Shown: positions 1-5,936 of the stretch, piece after piece
How the letters are laid out: every line of letters begins with the position of its first letter
Position numbering within the stretch: position 1 is the first letter of the stretch
From: CAG-791 sp045117315
Lineage (GTDB): Bacteria > Bacillota > Clostridia > Lachnospirales > Lachnospiraceae
DNA length: 6,823 nucleotides
Assembly (NCBI GenBank): GCA_045117315.1
Contig: JBGUNJ010000194.1
Location: 1 to 6,823, forward strand
Direction of reading: 5' to 3'
Made by a program: the position numbers and the translations under genes
Notes under the pieces: generated by a model
What the model saw: only the letters and a program-made list of their open reading frames with translations
What the model was told of the DNA's origin: nothing
The model's database searches: none

Positions 1-92
1 CACGGTCACCTGATTTCAGAAGAGTCCAGAACAGCGCATGAAGAGCCGCCACGCCGCTTGCCAGCACAATTGCATCGTCGGCGTCATCCGTT
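1..92 (-). pseudogene. Fragment of a Cys/Met-metabolism PLP enzyme (methionine gamma-lyase-like), broken and partial
   Basis: Read on the minus strand, these bases translate to DDADDAIVLASGVAALHALF followed by WTLLKSGDR. This matches the conserved stretch around the PLP-phosphate-binding Ser-Gly of trans-sulfuration enzymes, such as the ASGM...TLWTLLRPGDEV segment of methionine gamma-lyase, normally near residues 80-105 of about 400. Such enzymes cleave or form the C-S bonds of methionine, cystathionine or homocysteine in the cytoplasm. Reading upstream (towards higher coordinates), the frame meets a TAG at 98-100, and the roughly 80 N-terminal residues are absent because the DNA there encodes the transporter on the other strand. 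The gene is therefore broken at about 84-97. Whether the C-terminal part exists to the left cannot be seen. A chance antisense match is possible but unlikely given its length. The break could be a real rearrangement or an assembly join. Confidence 0.6.
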
Positions 93-1133
93 ATGCTCTA
101 CGGTCTGATCGGAGGTTTTTTCTGGGCGTGTGACGGAATCCTGCTCACCCGGGTATTCGGGACTGGCAGCACCCTGCAGACAGGAAGTCTGCAAAAGGAG
201 GTTTTGACCGCAGGTCTCCATGATACTTTTTCAGCGTCCACTGTCCTCCTGTTTTTTCTGTTGAGAAGAATAAAAGGAGCACTGGACAGTGTTTTCTTTA
301 GTCCGGGGGATTGTGCCGGAAAGCGTACCCGGCCTTCGCTGACAGTGACTGCATCGGAAAACATGCCTGCGAAGAGTTTGTCTCCTCTGCAGATCTCTCC
401 CCGCAGGGCCGCCCTGTATTTTATCATCGCCTCCATCCTGGGAGGGCCGGTCGGAACAGGAAGCTATCTCGCAGCAATCAGTCTTACCGGAGTAGGATAT
501 GCCGCCGCGGTTTCCGCGATGTATCCGGCCGCGGGGGCCGCTGTGGCAGCTCTGACAGGGAGAGAATCGATACAGCCCGACCGGTTTCCGGGGATACTGC
601 TCTGCGTAGGAGGCGCTGTGCTGATCAGCCGTACTCCTCAGATCCAGACGCTGCATCCGGCAGGATTCGGACTGGCAGCGCTTGCCGCCCTGTGCTGGGG
701 GCTGGAAGGTGTAATCTGCTCAGCGGGTTTGTCTGAGACATCTTTTGCTTTTGACACAGGGCTCTTGCTGCGCCAGATGACCTCTTGTTGTATCTACCTG
801 CTTTTCATTTTCCCGCTGGCGGGGATCTACAGCATGCCGGTCCGGCAAGTTCAGGGAGGCGGGCAGCTCTGGTCCGGAGGATTCCCGGAGCAGATCCTTT
901 TCATCGCAATGACCGGCACTGCGGGAGCTGTCTCGTACCTTTGTTATTACAAGGCAATTGAGAAGATCGGGCCTTCAAGTGCCATGGCGGCCAACGTCAC
1001 TTATACCGTATGGGCGGTCCTTCTGGAAGTCCTGGCGACAGGAAACCTGCCGCCTCCGCCGGTCATGGTATGCAGCCTCTTCATTTTTGCGGGGGCAGTC
1101 ATGGCGGCGGGCAGCTGCAGGAGGCAGTTATGA
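93..1133 (+). CDS. DMT superfamily (EamA-type) transporter
   Basis: This is a multi-pass inner-membrane protein of the drug/metabolite transporter superfamily. It has two EamA-like halves, roughly residues 1-180 and 187-342. The N-terminal helix contains GGFFWACDG, a usual family opening. Residues 138-180 (YPAAGAAVAALTGRE, then GILLCVGGAVLIS) and 294-340 are typical helix 4-5 and 9-10 segments. Substrate cannot be told from sequence. The protein is 346 residues against the usual 280-310, because residues about 61-105 form a long polar loop between helices 2 and 3. The start at ATG 93 places the first helix at the very N-terminus. No Shine-Dalgarno sequence precedes it, and the upstream bases belong to a broken antisense gene, so a few N-terminal residues and the native promoter may be lost. 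The stop lies 33 bases before the permease gene, suggesting co-transcription. Family assignment is firm and function unknown. Confidence 0.85.
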   Translation: MLYGLIGGFFWACDGILLTRVFGTGSTLQTGSLQKEVLTAGLHDTFSASTVLLFFLLRRIKGALDSVFFSPGDCAGKRTRPSLTVTASENMPAKSLSPLQISPRRAALYFIIASILGGPVGTGSYLAAISLTGVGYAAAVSAMYPAAGAAVAALTGRESIQPDRFPGILLCVGGAVLISRTPQIQTLHPAGFGLAALAALCWGLEGVICSAGLSETSFAFDTGLLLRQMTSCCIYLLFIFPLAGIYSMPVRQVQGGGQLWSGGFPEQILFIAMTGTAGAVSYLCYYKAIEKIGPSSAMAANVTYTVWAVLLEVLATGNLPPPPVMVCSLFIFAGAVMAAGSCRRQL

Positions 1134-1166
1134 GATGTTTATAACATAAGAAAGGAGTGTCCGTTC

Positions 1167-1955
1167 ATGCGGGACAAGGCAAAGGATTTTTTTTATAAGC
1201 ACAAGTTTACTCTGATCTCCGCTGCGGCTGTGGCAGCTCTTCTGATCCTGTGGGAGCTGGGGAGCATTTTCAACTGGTTCAATCCGAAATTCATTCCGTC
1301 CATGTCAACGGTCTGGAATTCCTTTGTAGATGTGGTGAAGAACGGGTACAATGGGTATTCTCTGCTCTTTCATCTGCTGTCCAGCCTGCGCAGGTTGTTT
1401 ATCGCTGTCTTTGTGGCGTTTATCATTGCAGTGCCCCTCGGATTGATCTGCGGTGCGAATCCCTACATACGCGCCATTATCGATCCTTTTGTCGAGTTCT
1501 ACAGGGCCCTGCCGCCGCTGGCCTACTATACTCTTCTGGTCCTGTGGTTCGGAATCGGGGACATGTCCAAGATCACACTCCTGACCCTCAATGCCTTTGC
1601 TCCGATTTTTATCCAGACGGTATTCAGCGTGGAGCAGGTACCACAGGACAGGATCAACGGGGCGAAGTCCCTGGGAGCGGAAAGAGTCGACCTGTTTCTG
1701 AATGTCATCTTCCCTTCCTGTCTGCCGGAAATCCTGACGGGACTACGGACTGCAGTAGGCGTCGCCTATGCCACCATGGTTGCCGCCGAAATGGTCGCCG
1801 CTGTTTCCGGGATCGGCTGGCTTGTTCTGGACGCGAGCAAATATGTCCGCTACGACATCGTATATTTCGGGATTATCATCATGGGGGGCATCGCCATTCT
1901 GATCGATGCCCTGATCCGTCAAGTGATCCGCAGCGTTTCCCCATGGAATTACTGA
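1167..1955 (+). CDS. tauC: ABC transporter permease, taurine/sulfonate type (TauC/SsuC family)
   Basis: This is the membrane subunit of a sulfonate-type ABC importer, forming the translocation channel as a presumed homodimer. After an N-terminal helix (about 16-36), the core shows HLLSSLRRLFIAVFVAF at 69-85, then EFYRALPPLAYYTLLVLWFGIG at 110-131, close to the equivalent TauC segment (ELYRPVPPLAY...IWFGIG). The EAA coupling loop that docks on the ATPase spans about 164-192 (GAKSLGA, then PEILTGLR), although the usual LP is FP here. The end, VSPWNY, resembles the TPW ending of TauC. Length, 262 residues, is normal. An AAAGGAG site at 1151-1157 lies 9 bases before the ATG and supports the start. 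The binding protein and ATPase genes follow on the same strand. SsuC-type specificity for alkanesulfonates is the main alternative. Confidence 0.88.
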   Translation: MRDKAKDFFYKHKFTLISAAAVAALLILWELGSIFNWFNPKFIPSMSTVWNSFVDVVKNGYNGYSLLFHLLSSLRRLFIAVFVAFIIAVPLGLICGANPYIRAIIDPFVEFYRALPPLAYYTLLVLWFGIGDMSKITLLTLNAFAPIFIQTVFSVEQVPQDRINGAKSLGAERVDLFLNVIFPSCLPEILTGLRTAVGVAYATMVAAEMVAAVSGIGWLVLDASKYVRYDIVYFGIIIMGGIAILIDALIRQVIRSVSPWNY

Positions 1956-1960
1956 ATTTA

Positions 1961-1996
1961 AGTTTTTATCATTCAGAAAGTTTTTATCATTCAGAA
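1961..1996 (+). repeat. Perfect tandem duplication, 2 x 18 bp, in the permease-binding protein gap
   Basis: The 18-base unit AGTTTTTATCATTCAGAA occurs twice head to tail with no mismatch, at 1961-1978 and 1979-1996. It lies between the permease stop and the ribosome binding site (GAGGT, 2021-2025) of the binding-protein gene. The unit has no evident internal stem. It looks like a recent replication-slippage duplication and could alter mRNA processing or spacing ahead of the binding-protein gene. Confidence 0.9.
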
Positions 1997-2033
1997 AAGG
2001 GAATGACATTTAGAAGAAAAGAGGTTTGAGAAA

Positions 2034-3134
2034 ATGAAAAACAATGATGTTTGGAAAAAAATGATTTCTATCGGAGCGGCGGTTTTAGTCTCAGCCACAC
2101 TGGCAGCCTGCGGATCCTCCGGGTCTTCCGCCCCGGCCGGAGGAGCTTCGGAAACTTCGACAGGGGCAGGAGGAAGGGCTGAAGCTCCTGCACAGACAGA
2201 AGGGGAGGAGAGTGGGATCCCGGAGGAAATCAGAATCGGCTACTGGGCTTCTCCCAATTCCGAGCTCCTGGTAAAGCAGACCGGGACCCTGGAGAAAGCC
2301 TATCCGGATACAAAAGTGAGCTGGGTCGAATTCTCATCCGGCGCGGATATTCTGACTGCGATCCAGGCCGGCTCGATCGACCTGTCGACGATCGGAACAC
2401 CTCCCGGTACGACCGGCATCGTCAACGAATACCCCTTCTACGTTTATTATCTGGAGGACATCATCGGAGAGAGCGAAGGCTTGATCGTCAGAGAGGATTC
2501 GGGCATTGAGACGCTCGCCGACCTCGAGGGCAGGACCATTGCGACCAGCTTCAGCACAACTTCTCATTTCAGCTTCCTGAAAGCACTTGAGCAAGCCGGG
2601 ATCGACAGCAAGTCGATCAATATCATGGATATGGACGCTTCCAACATCTATGCGGCCTGGGACCGGGGAGATATCGACGGTGCCTATATCTGGGAATCCG
2701 TTAAATCCCAGATCCTTAATGACGGCGGCAAGGAGATCATCTCTTCTGCAGAGGTAGCTGACCAGGGGGCCGTCACAGGGGAGTTCGGGATCGTGCACAA
2801 GGACTTTTACGCAAAGTATCCGGACGTGATCCGCACATATGTGGATCTTTTGGATGAGGCGACCGATCTCTTTAACAACGACAGTGAAAATGCGGCCGCG
2901 ATCCTGAGCACCGGTCTCGGGCTGACCGAAGAGGAGGCACTCAAGGCCATGTCCGGTATCCGTGAGATCACAAAGGAGGAACAGACTGAATACTTTGGCA
3001 CACCTGAAGCGCCTGGACAGCTTCCCCAGATCCTGAAGGATACCGCCAGCTTCCTCTATTCGCAGGGAAAGCTGACTGCTGATCCGGAGATTTCTGTTTT
3101 CCAGGACGCAATCCTGACCGAAATCTATCAGTGA
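2034..3134 (+). CDS. tauA: Taurine/sulfonate ABC transporter substrate-binding lipoprotein (TauA family)
   Basis: This is the extracytoplasmic receptor of the importer, anchored to the membrane by lipid. The signal peptide has a KK n-region and a hydrophobic core, and ends in a lipobox, LAAC, with the lipidated Cys at residue 26. A Ser/Gly/Ala/Glu-rich linker (27-63) follows, then the two-lobed binding domain. The family match to TauA is close: RIGYW at 67-71, WVEFSSGADILTAIQAGSID at 97-116, IGTPP at 120-124, FSTTSHFSFLKALEQAGI at 173-190, and AAWDRGDIDGAYIW at 207-220. E. coli TauA has STTHYSLLAALKHWGI and AAWQRGDIDGAYVW at the last two positions. The protein is 366 residues, longer than TauA because of the lipoprotein leader. 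Ribosome site GAGGT at 2021-2025 supports ATG 2034. Taurine is the best guess, but related aromatic or alkyl sulfonate binders share these motifs. Confidence 0.87.
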   Translation: MKNNDVWKKMISIGAAVLVSATLAACGSSGSSAPAGGASETSTGAGGRAEAPAQTEGEESGIPEEIRIGYWASPNSELLVKQTGTLEKAYPDTKVSWVEFSSGADILTAIQAGSIDLSTIGTPPGTTGIVNEYPFYVYYLEDIIGESEGLIVREDSGIETLADLEGRTIATSFSTTSHFSFLKALEQAGIDSKSINIMDMDASNIYAAWDRGDIDGAYIWESVKSQILNDGGKEIISSAEVADQGAVTGEFGIVHKDFYAKYPDVIRTYVDLLDEATDLFNNDSENAAAILSTGLGLTEEEALKAMSGIREITKEEQTEYFGTPEAPGQLPQILKDTASFLYSQGKLTADPEISVFQDAILTEIYQ

Positions 3135-3250
3135 CAACTGAAGTCACGGGTAATACGCGATGAAGAATAAAACCAGGTACTGCGCCCTGATGGACGTCTT
3201 GTTTGAAAGAGAGGATAAAGGTGATGAAAACAGAATCTTTTTTTGAGTGG

Positions 3251-3257
3251 AAAGGAG
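3251..3257 (+). promoter_or_regulatory. Ribosome binding site that sets the ATPase start
   Basis: AAAGGAG lies 8 bases before ATG 3266, and the same heptamer serves the permease gene. This favours 3266 over the upstream in-frame ATG at 3224, which has a weaker GAGAGG at 3209-3214, and over an in-frame TTG at 3203. Confidence 0.6.
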
Positions 3258-3265
3258 CTCCTGTC

Positions 3266-4081
3266 ATGGAGCTGTGCTCTGTGGAACAGTACTTTCCACA
3301 GGGTTCCGGCACTTTTCACGCCCTGTCTGACATCAATCTCCAGATCTATAAAGAAGATTTTGTCTGTCTTCTGGGTCCCTCAGGATGCGGAAAGACTTCT
3401 CTGCTGAATATTCTTGCAGGCTATGCAAAACCTTTTTCCGGGGAAGTGATCGTGGACGGGAAGCCTTTTCTGAAGCCCAACCCGGATGTCGGTGTGGTCT
3501 TCCAGCACGCCAATCTGCTGCCCTGGCTCAGTGTCCGGGACAATATTGAGTTTGGTTTAAAGCGCAAAAAGCTGCCGAAAGCGAAACGGCGGGAGATCAC
3601 GGACTATTACATGGATGTCGTCGGGCTGACCGAATTTGCGGACAGCCTGCCTCATCAGCTGTCGGGAGGCATGAAGCAACGCGCCACAATCGCCCGAACA
3701 CTCGCCCCTGACCCCAAGATCGTTTTGCTTGATGAGCCGTTTTCCGCGTTGGATGCACTTACCAGGGAGAAGATGCAGCGGCATATCTACAAAATCTGGA
3801 AGGAGACAAAAAAGAGCTTCCTCTTTATCACGCACGATGTAGATGAAGCGCTTGTCCTGAGCAACCGCATCGTCATCATGCACCCGAATCCCGGGCACCT
3901 CACCGTGGACCAGCCAAACCGGCTCAACAAGAATGGCAAAGATTTCTTCCGCACAGTCCGCGAGACCGATGAATTCTGGTATCTCAGAGAGGATCTGATC
4001 GACAAGATTACCTCTGAGGAGGAGCGTGAGAATGAGCGGCAGTGGTATAAAGCAGGAAATAAAAAAGTCGTTTCTTTCTGA
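3266..4081 (+). CDS. tauB: ABC transporter ATP-binding protein, taurine/sulfonate type (TauB/SsuB family)
   Basis: This is the cytoplasmic ATPase that powers the importer. Counting from ATG 3266, all motifs are intact: Walker A GPSGCGKT at 37-44, Q-loop Gln80 (VVFQ, followed by LLPW as in TauB), signature LSGGM at 132-136, Walker B IVLLDEP at 152-158, D-loop SALD at 160-163, and switch His190 (FITHD). The segment ALTREKMQ...IWKETKKS...FITHDVDEAL follows TauB/SsuB closely. With this start the protein is 271 residues, slightly longer than TauB (about 255), with a charged tail after about residue 235. An in-frame ATG at 3224 would add 14 residues and TTG 3203 another 7. The gap after the binding-protein gene is 131 bases, larger than elsewhere in the operon, and contains a small out-of-frame ORF. 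Its stop is followed by a hairpin-rich region. Confidence 0.9.
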   Translation: MELCSVEQYFPQGSGTFHALSDINLQIYKEDFVCLLGPSGCGKTSLLNILAGYAKPFSGEVIVDGKPFLKPNPDVGVVFQHANLLPWLSVRDNIEFGLKRKKLPKAKRREITDYYMDVVGLTEFADSLPHQLSGGMKQRATIARTLAPDPKIVLLDEPFSALDALTREKMQRHIYKIWKETKKSFLFITHDVDEALVLSNRIVIMHPNPGHLTVDQPNRLNKNGKDFFRTVRETDEFWYLREDLIDKITSEEERENERQWYKAGNKKVVSF

Positions 4082-4115
4082 GATTATAACCTTCTCATTT
4101 ATAAAGGTTTCAGGC

Positions 4116-4189
4116 AAAAAGAAAGGCGTTTCTGAGCTTGGGTGGGTAAGTAAGTGCTGAATCTTACCCCCCCAAGCTGCAGAAGCGCC
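4116..4189 (-). terminator. Very long near-perfect stem-loop, terminator-like on the minus strand
   Basis: The arms 4125-4150 and 4163-4189 pair over about 26 positions: 24 Watson-Crick pairs, one G-U wobble, one mismatch and one bulged base. The loop is 12 bases (4151-4162). In the minus direction the stem is followed by TTTCTTTTT (complement of 4116-4124), the layout of an intrinsic terminator. In the plus direction the next bases are AATAAAAATG, so a uridine tail is lacking there. The stem is much longer than usual for a terminator. It could also stabilise the 3' end of the importer mRNA or be a remnant of a palindromic repeat element. Confidence 0.6.
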
Positions 4190-4313
4190 AATAAAAATGT
4201 CCAAATCAAGACTTTTAGTCAAGAAAACGTTACTATTCACGGTGCATAAATGTAGACTATCGAGGGATTGAAAGGGTAACTTTGCAATAACCTCTAAATC
4301 ACGCTTTGGGGGT

Positions 4314-4354
4314 GCGGGATGCCAGCATAGGCTGCCATCCCGCTTTATTGTTTT
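4314..4354 (+). terminator. Rho-independent terminator, plus strand
   Basis: GCGGGATG (4314-4321) pairs with CATCCCGC (4336-4343). Inside, after a C-C mismatch, CAGC pairs with GCTG around the tetraloop ATAG. TTTATTGTTTT follows directly at 4344-4354. It is the first good plus-strand terminator after the ATPase gene, 233 bases beyond its stop, and probably ends the importer transcript. An unrecognised small RNA between 4190 and 4314 could also use it. Confidence 0.8.
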
Positions 4355-4363
4355 CCTTTATGC

Positions 4364-4401
4364 GCACTTTAACAGACATCCTACGATGTCTGACAAAGTG
4401 C
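4364..4401. repeat. Two-part inverted repeat (hairpin)
   Basis: GCACTTT (4364-4370) pairs with AAAGTGC (4395-4401). After a 2x2 internal loop, CAGACATC pairs perfectly with GATGTCTG around the loop CTAC. No uridine run follows on either strand, so it is not a standard terminator. It sits 10 bases after the terminator tract. Its role is unknown; a protein-binding palindrome or RNA-stability element are options. Confidence 0.7.
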
Positions 4402-4499
4402 TTCCTGAAACGGTTCCTCATCTAAAAATGGTTCTGTCTTAAAAAAGAAATGTAGTTCTGCCCGTCCTGAATGGTTCTTTTGATCGGTATATTAACCTT

Positions 4500-4531
4500 A
4501 GATCAATGTAAAAGTAGAACTACATCGATCT
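4500..4531. repeat. Hairpin spanning the nuclease stop codon
   Basis: AGATCAATGTA (4500-4510) and TACATCGATCT (4521-4531) form an 11-position stem whose single non-canonical pair is a G-U wobble in the minus-strand transcript, with a 10-base loop. The TAG stop of the minus-strand nuclease gene is at 4520-4522, at the loop-stem border. No uridine tail follows. The placement coincides with the point where the protein departs from its family. Confidence 0.7.
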
Positions 4532-5326
4532 GTTCATAACAACATATTTTTCTTTATTTCCAACTTCCAGCCTGACCTCACGTCCCATGAATGCAAAGCC
4601 GGTTCCAAGCTCCATAAGGAAATTCTCAACTTTATCCATAAGAGCATTTTTCAACTCTTTTTCATCATACTTTTCTCTAATGGTCAAGAAATCGAAATTA
4701 TACGGATCACGGGTTATATCCTGTGCCAACTCACTCTGTGGTGCCGGAAGTGTCTGTGCAAAATTAGTAACAGCCTTTCCCTGTCGCTCATACAGGTTTG
4801 TATCCACAAAATTTAACAGAACTGTTCTTGACCAATTGTTCTCCAATGTTTTTCGAATATAAAACATTGCCTTCTCCGGATTGCCCTTCATCTTATCCAG
4901 CAAAACCATATGGTGTCCCCATGGGATATAGAATATTATCTCTTTCCCCAAATCGTCAGCAGCCTGCTGACGATTCTCTGCTGTTTTAAAATCGTCAACA
5001 AGCTGCTGACGATTGGTAACGTCTGGATACATTTCGTAAAAGTAACGCATGTACTTCAGATTTGTGGGAGAGAACGAGTGCACGTCTGGAAAGATATCCT
5101 TCAGATCACGGCTGATTGTTTTGTAAAACTCAGTTCCATATCTTGCATCTTTGTTCATCCTCGATATATCCTGACCGAGCGACCAGTAAAACCGCAACAT
5201 TTCATCGTTCACTTTTACTGCTGCTTTCAGCTGACTCCTTCGAAAGCGCCTGCTTACATCCTGTATCCACTCCTTATAGACCAGATCAGTCCTAATCAGC
5301 TTTATGTAAATATGGCATTTTATCAC
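4520..5326 (-). CDS. DUF1016/YhcG-type PDDEXK nuclease family protein, C-terminally truncated
   Basis: This is a cytoplasmic protein of the DUF1016 (YhcG) family, which joins an N-terminal DNA-binding-like domain to a C-terminal PD-(D/E)XK nuclease. Residues 15-100 carry the N-terminal signature (YKEWIQDVSRRFRRSQLKAA, then LRFYWSLGQDI and SPTNLKYMRYFYEMYP). Residues 130-250 carry the next one (IPWGHHMVLLDK, then LENNWSRTVLLNF, TRDPYNFDFL and ELGTGFAFMGREVRLEVG). Family members continue with a Y-I-D-hydrophobic catalytic strand and an E-x-K about 15 residues on, reaching about 340-370 residues. This one changes after GNKEKY into VVMNRSM and stops at 268, so both catalytic motifs are missing and nuclease activity is not expected. 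Residues 105-117 and 118-130 are a partial duplication (NRQQLVDDF, NRQQAADDL). The start is uncertain: GTG 5326 has no ribosome site, and a TAA lies five codons upstream. Probably a decaying gene. Confidence 0.8.
   Translation of the reverse strand: MIKCHIYIKLIRTDLVYKEWIQDVSRRFRRSQLKAAVKVNDEMLRFYWSLGQDISRMNKDARYGTEFYKTISRDLKDIFPDVHSFSPTNLKYMRYFYEMYPDVTNRQQLVDDFKTAENRQQAADDLGKEIIFYIPWGHHMVLLDKMKGNPEKAMFYIRKTLENNWSRTVLLNFVDTNLYERQGKAVTNFAQTLPAPQSELAQDITRDPYNFDFLTIREKYDEKELKNALMDKVENFLMELGTGFAFMGREVRLEVGNKEKYVVMNRSM
4951..5014. repeat. Two 25-bp palindromic direct repeats inside the nuclease gene
   Basis: Copy 1 (4951-4975) is a perfect palindrome: AATCGTCAGCAG, one central C, then CTGCTGACGATT. 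Copy 2 (4990-5014) matches it at 22 of 25 positions and is a near-palindrome. The starts are 39 bases apart, exactly 13 codons, so the reading frame is kept and the protein carries NRQQ(L/A)(V/A)DD twice. It lies in the linker between the N-terminal domain and the IPWGHH segment. An in-frame palindromic insertion element or slippage duplication would explain it. Confidence 0.85.
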
Positions 5327-5853
5327 TGCCGAAATTTGTTATTACGAATCCGGCGGCCGCAGTAAGAACCTCTCAGCATTGCACTTAAGAGGCTGTCATA
5401 TTATTACTGCTTCCACCCTACCACAGTTCTTATTTATTTTCCATATTCGTAAAGAGCTCCAACAGAAACGAATCGATATTGAGAAATACTTTTGTGAAGA
5501 TCATTGCAAAATCCAGCCTTCTGATTTGGATCCTATACTCTTTCACCCATCGTAAAGTAGACAGGCAAGTCTAAATCTCGCCCAAACACTCCAGAAGCCG
5601 TTTTTAAGGCTTATATCTAAAAATATTTTTAATATTTTGGCTATAAACACGGATACTATGCAGATTCGCTGGCAGAGCAGCAGCCCTTCTCTCCAATGGG
5701 GACGTGTCAAAGAAAAACTCCTTGCCCAGTCTGCATTTTCTGCAAGGCAAAGAGTTTGATTATCGACATACTTGTATGTAGGTTCGTGTACCTGCAAGCC
5801 GTCTTTCTGACACAACGTATAAAAAGACATAAAATAAAATGATACTGTTCTCT

Positions 5854-5884
5854 ATTACGCGCCGTCATGGTGCGTAATTTTATT
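5854..5884 (+). terminator. Terminator-like hairpin, plus strand
   Basis: ATTACGCGCC (5854-5863) pairs with GGTGCGTAAT (5869-5878) with one G-U wobble and the loop GTCAT. TTTATT follows. No plus-strand gene precedes it within 500 bases, so the transcript it would end is unknown. It may be a relic of a lost gene. Confidence 0.5.
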
Positions 5885-5936
5885 TCCACAAACAAACTTG
5901 CGGCCAAGGACTCGTTTTCACTAACATATTATGAAT

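Larger units (their letters stand above)
4082..4519. other. Convergent intergenic region rich in stem-loops, no gene seen
   Basis: This region lies between the 3' ends of the plus-strand ATPase gene and the minus-strand nuclease gene. It holds a weak hairpin (AACCTT 4088-4093 with AAGGTT 4104-4109), the 65-base hairpin at 4125-4189, a plus-strand terminator at 4314-4354, a hairpin at 4364-4401, and part of the hairpin at 4500-4531. ATGTAGTTCT at 4450-4459 is repeated inverted at 4516-4525. ATGGTTCT occurs at 4428-4435 and 4471-4478. No reading frame here has recognisable content. The missing C-terminal half of the nuclease is not found in any minus frame. Confidence 0.7.

Noticed and set aside
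2334..3137. Long minus-strand open frame (267 codons) antisense to the binding-protein gene
   Set aside because: The plus frame is clearly TauA-like along its whole length. The antisense frame has no family resemblance and is a by-product of GC-biased codons.
3131..3147. Small inverted repeat GTGAC/GTCAC at the end of the binding-protein gene, considered as a terminator
   Set aside because: The stem is 5 bp and no uridine run follows. The ATPase gene on the same strand is probably co-transcribed.
3557..4240. Minus-strand open frame (227 codons) overlapping the ATPase gene
   Set aside because: It is antisense to intact ABC ATPase motifs, and its own translation shows no recognisable domain.
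5310..5555. Plus-strand frame ending in a protein-like stretch (KELQQKRIDIEKYF...)
   Set aside because: It has no ATG or GTG start with a ribosome site, no family match, and part of it runs into the 5' end of the nuclease gene on the other strand.
5543..5830. Minus-strand 95-codon frame that could be a small hypothetical protein
   Set aside because: It has no ribosome site and no recognised motif, it overlaps another open frame on the same strand, and its composition looks like translated non-coding DNA. Not excluded, but not supportable.
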